Assembly: GCA_964525785.1 (NCBI GenBank)
Contig: CAZGIX010000001.1
Location: 16,235-80,234, forward strand
Length of the DNA stretch: 64,000 nucleotides
Direction: 5' to 3'
From: JAQBDA01 sp964525785
GTDB lineage: Bacteria; Chloroflexota; Anaerolineae; Anaerolineales; UBA4823
Shown piece by piece: positions 18,287 through 27,363 of the stretch. A model generated the notes under the pieces. That model worked only from the letters and a program-made list of their open reading frames with translations. It was not told where the DNA came from and did not search any database. The first letter of the stretch is position 1. Every line of letters starts with the position of its first letter. The translations under genes and the position numbers were made by a program.

Positions 18287-19465
18287 TTAAAATTCTCCGG
18301 TCATTGCTTGGGAGTAGCCGGTCAATTCAACATAGCCATTGCCTGTGACCGGTTGGTTTTCCAACATCCCGGTAACCTTAACTGCCCCTTCCCAGTAATT
18401 GTACGATAAAACCATCTCTTGATCCGCAAGATAGGGGCTGATATCCAGGCTCAATTTCTGGGATGGAATCTGAATTACCCACTTAGCGGGGTAAATAGCC
18501 TGAGAGACCGGGCTTTTCCATGTGCCTGAGGTGGTTATCGAAAAATCACTCCTCGTGATATGGGTAGTGCTGGCATCCGGTGCGATCAATGTCCCACTTG
18601 AGAACGGATCGATGCTGCCATCGTCACGCCGGATTTGGAACAACATCAGCTCGTATTGATTGTCCAGCTGGATAGAGAACCAATCCCATCCGATCTGCCC
18701 CTCCGAGAGGGCGCTGGTGCTGTACTCGTGATCTTTCCAGCTTAGACCGCTGACGGTGAAGACCGTCCTACCAAGCGTAATCGTGCCCTCGGACGCGAGA
18801 CGGGTCTGGCTGCTGTAGAAAGAAGCATTGCCTGGATCTGGCCCTTTCTGACTGTACCCCTGGTCTCCATGCAGGATAGATCCTTTTGTGTCGACCAGCT
18901 TGAGAGCGATTGTTAGATCGTCTTGCCTGGCAGTCAGGCGATATTCATCCGAACCCGTCTGCTCAACCGACCAATCATCCAGCCAGACAGTAAATGGAAC
19001 AGCTTGAGCACCTGCAAGTCCAGTTGCCCCGCGCGCCAACCGCTCGAAATGATGGTGCTCCTTCCCGGTCACATCGGTCAGGGCGAAATGCGCCATGTAA
19101 ACCTGGTTTGTAGCCCAGTCGGAAAGCCGCGGTTCTCTCTTTGCGGGTGGCTGCAAAGCCCGGCGAAAAAATGTAAGCTGGTATCCAAAATGACGCCCTT
19201 CCGGATCGGTTAAATTTCCTGTGTAATACCACCATTCCGTTTGGAAATCTGGGTGAGGCCCCAGATCATCGGGGAAGGATACCCGGTCTGTTGTATTTGC
19301 ATGTCTATAGCCCGTTGTCGTATCGGCGCTGCTGTCTGATGGCAATATCAGCATGTCAGAGGAAACAACCGGTGCTGCACTAGGCATCAGGAACCATCTC
19401 AGCATTAATATGGCCGCCAATCCCAAGATAGCGAAAATAATATATCGCAATATGCGCATAGCCAC
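18287..19465 (-). CDS. AttH/CrtC-like lipocalin-fold protein (carotenoid 1,2-hydratase family)
   Basis: A 392-residue envelope protein with one N-terminal hydrophobic anchor (about 4-26), then the signature DFQTEWWYYTGNL, FGYQLTFFRR, a VYMAHFALTD block, SWKDHEYSTS and GWDWFSIQLDN. These are hallmarks of the AttH / hydroxyneurosporene synthase-like family, which adopts a double lipocalin fold and probably binds a hydrophobic ligand. No carotenoid genes are nearby. As in Agrobacterium att-type clusters, it is next to an FtsX-like permease and a LolD-type ATPase, so it more likely serves that transporter, perhaps by receiving a lipid or lipoprotein, than acting as a hydratase. Gap of 18 bases to the permease gene. 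Confidence 0.82.
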   Translation of the reverse strand: MAMRILRYIIFAILGLAAILMLRWFLMPSAAPVVSSDMLILPSDSSADTTTGYRHANTTDRVSFPDDLGPHPDFQTEWWYYTGNLTDPEGRHFGYQLTFFRRALQPPAKREPRLSDWATNQVYMAHFALTDVTGKEHHHFERLARGATGLAGAQAVPFTVWLDDWSVEQTGSDEYRLTARQDDLTIALKLVDTKGSILHGDQGYSQKGPDPGNASFYSSQTRLASEGTITLGRTVFTVSGLSWKDHEYSTSALSEGQIGWDWFSIQLDNQYELMLFQIRRDDGSIDPFSSGTLIAPDASTTHITRSDFSITTSGTWKSPVSQAIYPAKWVIQIPSQKLSLDISPYLADQEMVLSYNYWEGAVKVTGMLENQPVTGNGYVELTGYSQAMTGEF

Positions 19466-19483
19466 TGATGCACAACTTAGTAC

Positions 19484-22105
19484 TTATTCATACCTTATAG
19501 CTTCAACAATTTCCATCTTTCCCATGCGCCTGGCGGGGTAGATCCCAGCCAGGAGAGCAGCGCTGACGGCCACGAAAAGCGCCAGCAGGAATGGGGCAAC
19601 TGTCACCTGCATTTGTAGCGTCCAGCCAAATGACCTGCGGTTGATGATATAGACCAGGATCAATGCCAGCAGGTAACCCGTGGGCAGGGCAAGGATGCCG
19701 GAAATTGTACCCATCAGCCCAGTTTCCAGCAGTACCAATCCCCACAACTGCCTGACTGTCAGTCCAACCGCGCGCAAGATTCCCATATCTCGCTGGCGTT
19801 CTAGCTCCAGAGATAGTAATGCACTCAATACCCCAATAAATGCGACGATCGTTGCCAGGAGCTGCATTGCTCCTGTAATGGCAAATGTGCGATCGAATAT
19901 CTGGAGAACATCATCGCGCAGCGCGTGATTGGAGCGTATGACCAACCTCTGCTCAGAATTTAGATGGGACCTGAGATCTGCAACAACCTGATCGCTGTCA
20001 GTACCTGGTGATAGGATTAGGGCAATAGCTGTTATCTCGGGATCCTGCCAGAACCTCCTGTAGACATCCAGGGACATTAAGACAGTTCCTTGCGTGGAAG
20101 AGTAATCATAATAAATGCCAACGATCGGGAATGATCGCTGCCCTTGATCTGTGAATATAATCAGGCTGCCTCCAGGTTTACGGATATTCATCCGGTTGGC
20201 AAATGGTTCGGAGATAATCACCGCACCCTTTGTCAATTCATCTTTTATCCGTTCGGCCGGCACACTGGTTGCCAGGAAATCACGATGGTCGCTCACCTGG
20301 GGATCGCTGGATGCAGCGATGTGCATCGGTCCAATCGGAGAATTGACATATGTTGACCGAAGCGTAAATACTTGCTCCACACCCGGCCAGCTCTCTATCC
20401 TGGATAATACTTCGGGATTTACTGGTGCGGATGACTCGGTAGACGTGAGCGTGGGGGCAGAGATGTATACATCTCCTTGTAGCGTTTGTTCTAGCCAGGC
20501 GATGACGGTATAGCGAAAGCTGCTCACCATCACACTGACACCAATGGTGACTGAGACTGCTACCATTAACGCAGCCACAGCGATCGATGTGCGGCTTATC
20601 GAATTAATTACATCGCGGGGTGCCAGCCGACCGAGACTGCCCCAGATCCTCCCGGTAACCGGAATCGAAATCCGCGCCAGAAGCAGTGTGGTCACCGGCG
20701 CAAGCATTGCCGAACCGATCAAGATGGTAAACGTAGCGATGAAGCTGACCTGCAAACTCCGAGTAGGGAGTAATAAAATGACGATCCCCGTTGCCAGCAA
20801 GACCAGTCCACTTATAGCCGCCAAAATGACCGCCCGCTGGGCTTTAGACTCCAATCCCGAGCGTGACAGCGCTGCTCTTGGCTGCACAGAGGCAGCCTCC
20901 CAGGCGGGGAGAGCCGCTGTAAGCAAGGTTGCAAACACACCGAGTAAGCTCCCCTTCGCCAGGCTGGTGGTTGGGATTTGTACCCCGCGAACTGTGACCA
21001 CGAAGAATAGATCATTGATCGTTTGAGAGACCAGTTTTATGGCCCCCTGTCCCATCAAGACCCCCAACATAGTTCCCAGTACTGCTCCCAATGAACCAAC
21101 GATTAACGCCTCGATGATAACAAGGGAGAACACCTCGCGTCTTGTCACCCCCAGGCAGCGCAGGGTACCATAGAGGGGTCTGCGCTGGATAACCGAAAAT
21201 GTCATCGTGTTGTAAATCAGGAACAACCCAACTACCAATGCCAACAGGCTAAGGGCGGTCAAGTTGACACGGAAAGCGCTGGTCATCTGTTCAATCGTGC
21301 CACTGCGCGCTTCAACCGGAAGCAACGTGACATTTGCAGCCAGCAGTTGGCGCAGTGTATCTTCTCTGGGCTTAGCATCTTGCTCTGGCAAGATCAGGTC
21401 AATGCGGTCTATCTTCCCGAGCCGCCCAGTCAGTTCCTGAGCAGTGGCAATATCGGCAATGACAACATTCTCCAGGGCGCGCCGGCTCAAGCTGTCCGAT
21501 GGCTGGAGTAAACCAGCAATTATGGCGGATGTGTACTTCCCTCCGATCTCCAGGTTGATCACACACTCACGGCGCTCCAGGACGCATGCTTCTAGATCGT
21601 AGCGTCTGGCCAAGTCGATTGAGACCAGGATGGTTCCAGGTCGGGTGAGGAATGCAGTCAAATTTGCTACGGGTTGCCGGTTCTGGCTGCTGGTTGCCCC
21701 ACCGAGGTAGTTACGAAATGGAGCGTCCACAAATGGATCAACGCCCATCAGCTGCAGTAAGCCTCCCCCGAGCTCTGGAGAGACAAAGTACTCGCTGACG
21801 ACTGGTGCAGCTATATCTACCGCCCCAGAGCGCCGCAGACTGGTATACAATTCCTGATCCAATCCACCAGGCCCGCCGACGATATGGTGAGTAGCATTAC
21901 CTGCTACAGCTGCGGTGCTTAGGTCAAATGCTTGGCTGGCGCTGGCATTGGCCAGGTCGATAGCCACTACCACAGCTACGCCTAACGTAATACCGAGCAC
22001 CATAAGGATAGACTGCCAGGGATGGCGAAGCAGGTACCGCCACCCAATTGTCCATAACGGGCGATACGCGAGCCGTATGGACGGGTGCTTGTGGCTTGAC
22101 TTCAT
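19484..22105 (-). CDS. FtsX-like ABC transporter permease, large two-module type
   Basis: An 873-residue permease. It has an N-terminal helix (LGITLGVAVVVAIDLAN), a large extracytoplasmic MacB-like domain, three helices around 270-400 (LSLLALVVGLFLIYNT), further helices, a second external domain (about 540-720) and three final helices ending YPARRMGKMEIVEAIRYE, the usual FtsX tail. Such permeases act mechanically or in lipoprotein or lipid extraction and do not simply import solutes. The ATPase partner is encoded at 23280-23972, separated by the GNAT-like gene, whose stop overlaps this start by four bases. AttH-like protein encoded downstream. Confidence 0.88.
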   Translation of the reverse strand: MKSSHKHPSIRLAYRPLWTIGWRYLLRHPWQSILMVLGITLGVAVVVAIDLANASASQAFDLSTAAVAGNATHHIVGGPGGLDQELYTSLRRSGAVDIAAPVVSEYFVSPELGGGLLQLMGVDPFVDAPFRNYLGGATSSQNRQPVANLTAFLTRPGTILVSIDLARRYDLEACVLERRECVINLEIGGKYTSAIIAGLLQPSDSLSRRALENVVIADIATAQELTGRLGKIDRIDLILPEQDAKPREDTLRQLLAANVTLLPVEARSGTIEQMTSAFRVNLTALSLLALVVGLFLIYNTMTFSVIQRRPLYGTLRCLGVTRREVFSLVIIEALIVGSLGAVLGTMLGVLMGQGAIKLVSQTINDLFFVVTVRGVQIPTTSLAKGSLLGVFATLLTAALPAWEAASVQPRAALSRSGLESKAQRAVILAAISGLVLLATGIVILLLPTRSLQVSFIATFTILIGSAMLAPVTTLLLARISIPVTGRIWGSLGRLAPRDVINSISRTSIAVAALMVAVSVTIGVSVMVSSFRYTVIAWLEQTLQGDVYISAPTLTSTESSAPVNPEVLSRIESWPGVEQVFTLRSTYVNSPIGPMHIAASSDPQVSDHRDFLATSVPAERIKDELTKGAVIISEPFANRMNIRKPGGSLIIFTDQGQRSFPIVGIYYDYSSTQGTVLMSLDVYRRFWQDPEITAIALILSPGTDSDQVVADLRSHLNSEQRLVIRSNHALRDDVLQIFDRTFAITGAMQLLATIVAFIGVLSALLSLELERQRDMGILRAVGLTVRQLWGLVLLETGLMGTISGILALPTGYLLALILVYIINRRSFGWTLQMQVTVAPFLLALFVAVSAALLAGIYPARRMGKMEIVEAIRYE

Positions 22106-23229
22106 AGATTCTTGTAATAGACCCGGTGGTTTTTATAGGCTTTACCACCTACATTCTCCAGGTCGCCGCGCATTTGAACAGCGGTTTCAGCAACCTGCGT
22201 CAGATCGGCGTGCTCAAATTTGTAGTCTCGAATGGTTTTTTCCATTTCGGAATACAGTAGTGCATTTCCACCACGCCCGTGGAATTCCGGTAAGATACCT
22301 GCGCCATTCAAAGCAACCCATTTCGTGCGGCGCGTCTCAAGCAGCAAATCAATAATACCCAGTGGTAACAATCTACCCTTGGCGCGCTGCAGGGCGGCGG
22401 AAAGATCGGGCCAGCCAAATAGAAATCCAACCACGTCATCGGCATGGGTGATTATCTTTATCAAGCGATGATCGGCAACAATGAGCATGTTCTGGAGCAC
22501 GAACGCAATCTCATTCTCCGTGAGGGGAACGTACTCCCAGTTGTTGACGAAGGCCTGGTTGTACGCCTTCCCTATCCTTGGTGCCCAGGCTTTTAACTCG
22601 CCTTTGCTCTCAAAGCGGTGCACAGTTAATGTCCCACGTTGCTGGACGCGCTCAGCGATGCTGTGCACCCGTTCAGGCAGGCGGAAGCTCTCCCCGTTCA
22701 AATAACAGGAGACAAAATCGACTTCCTTTTCAAAACCCAATCCGCGTACCAGGTCGTTGTAATATGGGTGGTTGTAATTCATCATCGTCATCATCTGCCG
22801 ATGTTCGAAGCCCTCTACCAGGAGGCCATAGCCATCCAAAGGGCCAAAACCTTTTGGTCCAAGGACTTTCGTGAGCTTACGTTCATGTGCCCAATCAAAG
22901 ACGCGTTGGAATAACGCTGCAGCTGCATCCGGGTCATTTTCACAATCGAACAGGTAGAATTGGCAGGTGGCTGTACCATGACATTGATTGTAGTTGCGAT
23001 TCTCAAGGGCTGCGATCCTTCCGACATCCACCCCATCTCGGACAGCGATATAGAAATTTGCTTGAGAATGCTCGTAGTAGGGATGTTTCTCATGGTTTAG
23101 CTGCATTTCAGCATCAATATATAGCGGCGGCACCCACTGAGGATGGTTCGCGTACATACGGAAGGGTATCTGAACGAAGCGCCTGACGTCAGATTTTGAC
23201 TCAGTTTTTACTTGGTAAATAGTTATCAT
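22102..23229 (-). CDS. GNAT-like N-acetyltransferase fold protein within an ABC transporter cluster
   Basis: A cytoplasmic protein of about 375 residues. It has recognisable family blocks: FVQIPFRMYANHPQWVPPL near the N-terminus, FYIAVRDGVDVGRIAA (acyltransferase core strand), a VLGPKGFGPLDGYGLLVEGF segment (shown here as GPKGFGPLDGYG), and a late NGAGILPEFHGRGGNALLYSEM resembling the acetyl-CoA loop (PEFHGRGGN). This is an uncharacterised family that I know mainly from conserved hypothetical proteins. The frame is open to 23292, inside the ATPase gene, but the ATG at 23229, preceded by AAGGAT, gives the natural start MITIYQV. Its place between ATPase and permease genes implies a shared function. 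Confidence 0.75.
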   Translation of the reverse strand: MITIYQVKTESKSDVRRFVQIPFRMYANHPQWVPPLYIDAEMQLNHEKHPYYEHSQANFYIAVRDGVDVGRIAALENRNYNQCHGTATCQFYLFDCENDPDAAAALFQRVFDWAHERKLTKVLGPKGFGPLDGYGLLVEGFEHRQMMTMMNYNHPYYNDLVRGLGFEKEVDFVSCYLNGESFRLPERVHSIAERVQQRGTLTVHRFESKGELKAWAPRIGKAYNQAFVNNWEYVPLTENEIAFVLQNMLIVADHRLIKIITHADDVVGFLFGWPDLSAALQRAKGRLLPLGIIDLLLETRRTKWVALNGAGILPEFHGRGGNALLYSEMEKTIRDYKFEHADLTQVAETAVQMRGDLENVGGKAYKNHRVYYKNL

Positions 23230-23279
23230 GGCAGCATCCTTGGTTAGTAGGGTCTGGCAGGTGTGATGATCAGCACACC

Positions 23280-23972
23280 TCAGTTTTCGCATTTTACGGT
23301 CAGCTTACCATCCCGCAAACAAAAGTTTCGGTCAGCTAAACTGGCAGCTTCCTGGCTGTGAGTCACCATCACCAGATTCTTTCCCGCTTTACGTGTCAGC
23401 CGGTCGAGCAGAGAAAGCACCTGCCAGCCAGTCTCATCATCCAAATTACCGGTTGGTTCATCTGCTAATACCAGCAGCGGGTCGTTTACCAGAGCGCGTG
23501 CGATTGCCACGCGCTGCTGCTCACCGCCCGATAGCCTATCCGGGAAAGTTTTCAGACGGTCCAGCAGACCGACCTCGTCGAGCAACGGCTCTGCGAGCTG
23601 GCGCGCTTGATTGACTGAAGCGCCGTTTAACTCGAGAGGCAGGGTCACATTCTCGAGTACGGTCAATGTAGGGACCAGATTGAAGAATTGGAACACAAAC
23701 CCGATCTTTTGCCTGCGGAATATTGTGCGCTGCTGCTCATCCATAGCAGTCAGCTCCTGTCCATTCAAGAATATGTGGCCATCATCGACGCGGTCGATGC
23801 CGCTGATCAAGTTTAAGAGGGTGCTTTTGCCGCTGCCACTTTTTCCGACAATGGCGACATATTCACCCTGGCAGAAGGCGGCCCAGGCGTTTTGCAACAC
23901 CATGCGTCTCTGGCCGCCTTCTTGAAAGCTCTTTGAAAGATTTTCTAACCGGATGAAAGCAGGCTGTTCCAT
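23280..23972 (-). CDS. ABC transporter ATP-binding protein, LolD/MacB type
   Basis: A 230-residue ATPase with Walker A GKSGSGKST, Q-loop VFQFFNLVPTLTVLENV, signature LSGGEQQRVAIARAL, Walker B LLVLADEPTGNLD and switch His in VMVTHS. The LTVLENV and EPTGNLD motifs mark the LolD/MacB/FtsE group, which pairs with FtsX-like permeases, here the 873-residue protein. First gene of the four-gene minus-strand cluster. Confidence 0.92.
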   Translation of the reverse strand: MEQPAFIRLENLSKSFQEGGQRRMVLQNAWAAFCQGEYVAIVGKSGSGKSTLLNLISGIDRVDDGHIFLNGQELTAMDEQQRTIFRRQKIGFVFQFFNLVPTLTVLENVTLPLELNGASVNQARQLAEPLLDEVGLLDRLKTFPDRLSGGEQQRVAIARALVNDPLLVLADEPTGNLDDETGWQVLSLLDRLTRKAGKNLVMVTHSQEAASLADRNFCLRDGKLTVKCEN

Positions 23973-24007
23973 AATTGTTTTCGGGTAGGGCCACGATATC
24001 GCGGCAG

Positions 24008-24949
24008 TTATCTCGATTCTGCTATACGGTCGCTGATTTTATCCAGGGCTGCAATCTCTACTTCGCTTAATCGCCAGCCTAATGCGCCTGCATTCTCCTC
24101 TGCCTGCTGCGCATTTTTCACTCCCGGGATGGGGATTGCCCCTTTACAGATTATCCAGTTCAATGCCACCTGGCTTGGAGTTTTGCCATCGTATGCCTGG
24201 CCAATTTCACCCATCAGGCGAATTAAGGGCTGCACTTGGGTAATAAGCCCGCCCCCATACCGTCGGCCTCGGGAACCAGGGAGCGGTTTCTCTGGCGTGT
24301 ATTTACCGGTCAGCAATCCCTGAGCCAGAGGGCTATAGGAGATCAGGCTGATGCCCATTTCCTTGCATCTATTTAGCAGTCCGTTTTTTTCGATCTTGCG
24401 GTCAAGCAAATGGTATTCGACTTGATTGGATGCCAAGGTTACACCCCGGTTCACTAAAATACCGTTGGCGCGGCGCATCTGTTCATAATTGTAGTTGGAG
24501 ACCCCGACTGCACGCGCCAGGCCAGCTTCGACTACATCAGCTAATCCAGAGGCCCAGGCTTCGATCGGAACCGGTGGGTAAGGCCAGTGAATCTGATATA
24601 GATCGATCGCCTTTAGACCGAGACGCTGCAAGCTGGTCCGTAGAGCTGAGACAAGCGATTTTTTTCGTAAACGCCAGGGGTAAGGGAAGAATTTGGATGC
24701 AATTACTACTGGCTTTCCTGAGCTTACCACGTAACGTCCAACAAGCCTTTCCGAATGGCCCTGACCGTAGATCTCTGCCGTATCGTAGAAGTTGATCCCG
24801 GCATCCAGACTGAACTGGGCAGCTAATTCAATATCTGATGCACCATAATCACGACCGTAGCCCCACGTGAAACGATCACCCCAAGCCCAGGCACCGAATC
24901 CCAAAGGTGTGATTTTGATATCCGTATTCCCTAAATTGATTTTTTCCAA
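24008..24949 (-). CDS. Aldo/keto reductase
   Basis: An NAD(P)H-dependent oxidoreductase with an (alpha/beta)8 barrel. Catalytic tetrad residues are visible: Asp and Tyr in INFYDTAEIYGQGHSE, Lys in VIASKF, His in YQIHWP. NADPH-site motifs include VGVSNYN, NQVEYHLLDR, SYSPLAQGLLTGKY and IPIPGVKNAQQAEEN. The frame is open upstream to a GTG at 25000 with no ribosome-binding site. GAGGAAAG lies 5-8 bases before a TTG at 24949, giving the normal family start (L/M)EKINLGNTDI, so 24949 is chosen. The substrate is unknown. It sits downstream of a different transcription unit, separated by about 170 bases with a possible hairpin at 25074-25099. Confidence 0.88.
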   Translation of the reverse strand: MEKINLGNTDIKITPLGFGAWAWGDRFTWGYGRDYGASDIELAAQFSLDAGINFYDTAEIYGQGHSERLVGRYVVSSGKPVVIASKFFPYPWRLRKKSLVSALRTSLQRLGLKAIDLYQIHWPYPPVPIEAWASGLADVVEAGLARAVGVSNYNYEQMRRANGILVNRGVTLASNQVEYHLLDRKIEKNGLLNRCKEMGISLISYSPLAQGLLTGKYTPEKPLPGSRGRRYGGGLITQVQPLIRLMGEIGQAYDGKTPSQVALNWIICKGAIPIPGVKNAQQAEENAGALGWRLSEVEIAALDKISDRIAESR

Positions 24950-25073
24950 TATCGCTTTCCTCGAAAACCGATTACCAATGAGAAGAATTTCCGGATCCAC
25001 CGATCGCAGGGATTCTATCTCGAAATCACGGTAATCGCTACTCCTCCTTTAGATCCATTCCTGATTCTCGAGA

Positions 25074-25099
25074 CATCACACCAACCAGATTTGGTGATG
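25074..25099. terminator. Possible hairpin terminator downstream of the nucleotidyltransferase gene
   Basis: CATCACACCAA and TTTGGTGATG form a nine-pair stem with a small bulge shortly after the minus-strand stop at 25123. No clear T-run follows on either strand, so it may only protect the 3' end. Confidence 0.3.
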
Positions 25100-25122
25100 C
25101 ACGGAGGTTTACGATGTGAGGT

Positions 25123-26289
25123 TTATCTCACGCGTTGTGGAATATGACGGATAAATGCTGCGCTGTGCTTAAGGTAAGCTACAGGAAGGGGAACGTTCCC
25201 ATATCCCAGAGCTATCCGCCAGATGCTGGGTTTCCATCTTGCCCAAAATAATCCCAGGCGGTCATTTATGAACCGGCTGTTTGTCACAAGGCCACAGCGG
25301 TCATCGAGATTTACTTTTTCACACCACTGACTTACTGCTGGGTGGACGTTTTTAGCGCTTTCAGACAGGTCTAACGATCCAAGCAACCCTGGCAAAGCGC
25401 GTTGGGCCAGCCTGAGGATAGGGTAAACCAGGTGCTGGTATTGGATCGAGCTGATTTCGGTCCCTTGTGGTGCAAGGGCGGCGATGTCCAGCCACATAAT
25501 CACCCGACCAGTTGAGATCAGGAAATGTTGTAAAGCGTGCAGTAATACATGCGTCAACAGGCTTTGACGGCTGGGCAGGCACACGTGCTCTCCTGCTATT
25601 TCACTGCCTTTGCTCCCTTCCCACAGCGATTCTGTCAGGTCTATCGTGCTGACATCCCCCCACATCGACCTTCGGACGACAACATGGATTTCAACTGGGC
25701 GAGGATTGTCAGGATTTTCACCCTGGTAATCGATTACTAGTTCACCCCCTGTATTCAGATAATAGTCGTGATTAGGATAAATGCTCGGACTCGGAATATA
25801 CGCGTAGCCATGTTTTGTAAGGATAGCCGCGATACGCTGGCGATCACCGGGACGAACCAGTAAATCTAGATCTGCCATAGGTCGCAATCCAATATCCGGA
25901 TAGTATTTCTGTGCCAGCAGAATCCCCTTCAGCGGCATCACCTCAATACCATCCCGATTTGCCTCAGCCAGTAATATTAGCAGGTCTTCGTAGAGCCGGG
26001 TGTTGCGTGCCTTGTTATTCAGATAGGCGCTCTGCAGCCAACTCAGAAATTCGACAGGTAATCCACTGCCCACTTCTGTGTCTGCGATTTTTCTATATAG
26101 AACTGCTCCCAGACCCTGGGTAAAGATCACCTGGCGTGCGATTACCCAATGCACCTCATCCCAGACGCTGATTGCTTGTTGGAGGTCTTTTGCTTCGAGC
26201 GGTTGCAAACCGCCATTACCCTGGTCGGCATAGTTGAGCCAACGTAAAATCTCTCGGGTGACCTCGCGTAGGATTTTTTTCCCTGGCAT
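25123..26289 (-). CDS. Nucleotidyltransferase family protein (PF14907-like)
   Basis: About 388 residues. The core LPLKGILLAQKYYPDIGLRPMADLDLLV (seen as PLKGILLAQKYY and RPMADLDLLVRP) holds the DxD pair typical of this minimal nucleotidyltransferase-fold family. A helical C-terminal part contains HVLLHALQHF and WLDIAAL. Members occur beside HPr-kinase-like genes in lasso peptide clusters of the paeninodin type and in exopolysaccharide clusters. Here the upstream neighbour is exactly such a kinase-like gene. The frame is open to an ATG at 26325, which would overlap the neighbour by 23 bases; the ATG at 26289 (MPGKKILREV), with AGGTGA upstream, avoids that and is preferred. The acceptor molecule is unknown. 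Confidence 0.75.
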   Translation of the reverse strand: MPGKKILREVTREILRWLNYADQGNGGLQPLEAKDLQQAISVWDEVHWVIARQVIFTQGLGAVLYRKIADTEVGSGLPVEFLSWLQSAYLNNKARNTRLYEDLLILLAEANRDGIEVMPLKGILLAQKYYPDIGLRPMADLDLLVRPGDRQRIAAILTKHGYAYIPSPSIYPNHDYYLNTGGELVIDYQGENPDNPRPVEIHVVVRRSMWGDVSTIDLTESLWEGSKGSEIAGEHVCLPSRQSLLTHVLLHALQHFLISTGRVIMWLDIAALAPQGTEISSIQYQHLVYPILRLAQRALPGLLGSLDLSESAKNVHPAVSQWCEKVNLDDRCGLVTNSRFINDRLGLFWARWKPSIWRIALGYGNVPLPVAYLKHSAAFIRHIPQRVR

Positions 26290-26302
26290 GGTTAATTTGG
26301 TA

Positions 26303-27343
26303 TCACCTGGATGCCAGCAGTGCATCCAATGAATTCACCGCTTCGTCCGGAGAACCATTTATATATAGTCGATAGGCCCCATTCGCCAATAATTCCTGGC
26401 TGGCCTCCTCCATTCTCTCATTCCAGCCCGTTTCCCAGGACCAGATGACCTCGAATTCCTTCAAAGCTTGAGCGCGATCTATTGGATGGATGCAGTTCAA
26501 ATTCTGGTCGCCTCGTTCCAGAAATACCAATACTCCTGGTTCGGCGCGAGAGATCGTACACCCAGGGTAGAGGCTCTCCAGGTCGATTTCAATCTTCCAT
26601 TCACCGCTGGTTTGTAAGATGGAGTCGCAGTCTCGCAGCTCTGGGAAGAAGCGCCTGGCATCAGGGAGTAGATGTAATTTCCATGGCGCGCCCCAAAACT
26701 GAGTACCGGTTGATAGGGCCTTTACCTGGACTGCATCTTCTGAAAGCAGCTGATAGCCGCGGCGCGCACAGGCATAAGCCAGGGTCGACTTCCCAGAACC
26801 GGCTTTGCCATGCAGCAGCACGCTGGTCCCGTCCTTAACCACGCAAGCGGCATGGATAACGAAGTAACCGCGCGATAACCCTAACATCGCCAGCCCCAAC
26901 GTCTCGAGGAAGTTATAGCGCACGAATGCTTGATCTTGGGTGACTCGCTTGGTGATGAAGCCAAAGGCGTAGCCATTTTTCAGGTCGGCGACGGCATGAT
27001 TGCCAGGGCCGATCTGCATGCTGAACAGATGACCCTGGGTATGATATTCAGGTCTTATCAGGGTGGATTTTTCAGACGATTCAAATGAATGTACGAACAG
27101 GGCGAGAATCAGTGGTTCCTTACCGTTATCGATTGAAGATATTGGAAAGCGTCCAAATGCCTGGTCTGCCACTGCAAGGAGAGAAGCATCATTTGTCTGG
27201 AATATTAGCTTCTCTCCCATGATGGCGTATGAACGCTGGAAATCAGCGCGCTCGTGATATAAAAATGAGATACGCTGAACATGAGAAACGCGGGTATCTT
27301 CGGTAGTTTTGATTTCATCCGCAAGTGGAAGGTTAGCAGGCAT
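26303..27343 (-). CDS. HPr kinase-like protein (HprK-related, P-loop)
   Basis: A 346-residue protein whose C-terminal half resembles the HPr kinase catalytic domain: a buried IHAACVVKDG strand, Walker A LLHGKAGSGKSTLAY (about 190-205), then RRGYQLLSEDAVQV with the metal/catalytic acidic pair. It lacks the classical HprK N-terminal domain and the HprK signature loop, so it is unlikely to phosphorylate HPr itself. Relatives phosphorylate the C-terminal Ser of lasso peptides (PadeK type) or sit in polysaccharide clusters. The start lies only 20 bases after the end of a sugar permease gene, implying cotranscription with the transporter and upstream polysaccharide genes. No lasso precursor, B or C protein is present in the window. 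Confidence 0.78.
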   Translation of the reverse strand: MPANLPLADEIKTTEDTRVSHVQRISFLYHERADFQRSYAIMGEKLIFQTNDASLLAVADQAFGRFPISSIDNGKEPLILALFVHSFESSEKSTLIRPEYHTQGHLFSMQIGPGNHAVADLKNGYAFGFITKRVTQDQAFVRYNFLETLGLAMLGLSRGYFVIHAACVVKDGTSVLLHGKAGSGKSTLAYACARRGYQLLSEDAVQVKALSTGTQFWGAPWKLHLLPDARRFFPELRDCDSILQTSGEWKIEIDLESLYPGCTISRAEPGVLVFLERGDQNLNCIHPIDRAQALKEFEVIWSWETGWNERMEEASQELLANGAYRLYINGSPDEAVNSLDALLASR

Positions 27344-27363
27344 GTAAGAAATGTCCCTTATGT

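Noticed and set aside
18221..18409. 62-codon plus-strand frame after AGGAGG, downstream of the cyclase gene
   Set aside because: The apparent ribosome-binding site is part of the terminator hairpin, and the frame runs into the opposite AttH-like gene without any recognisable sequence.
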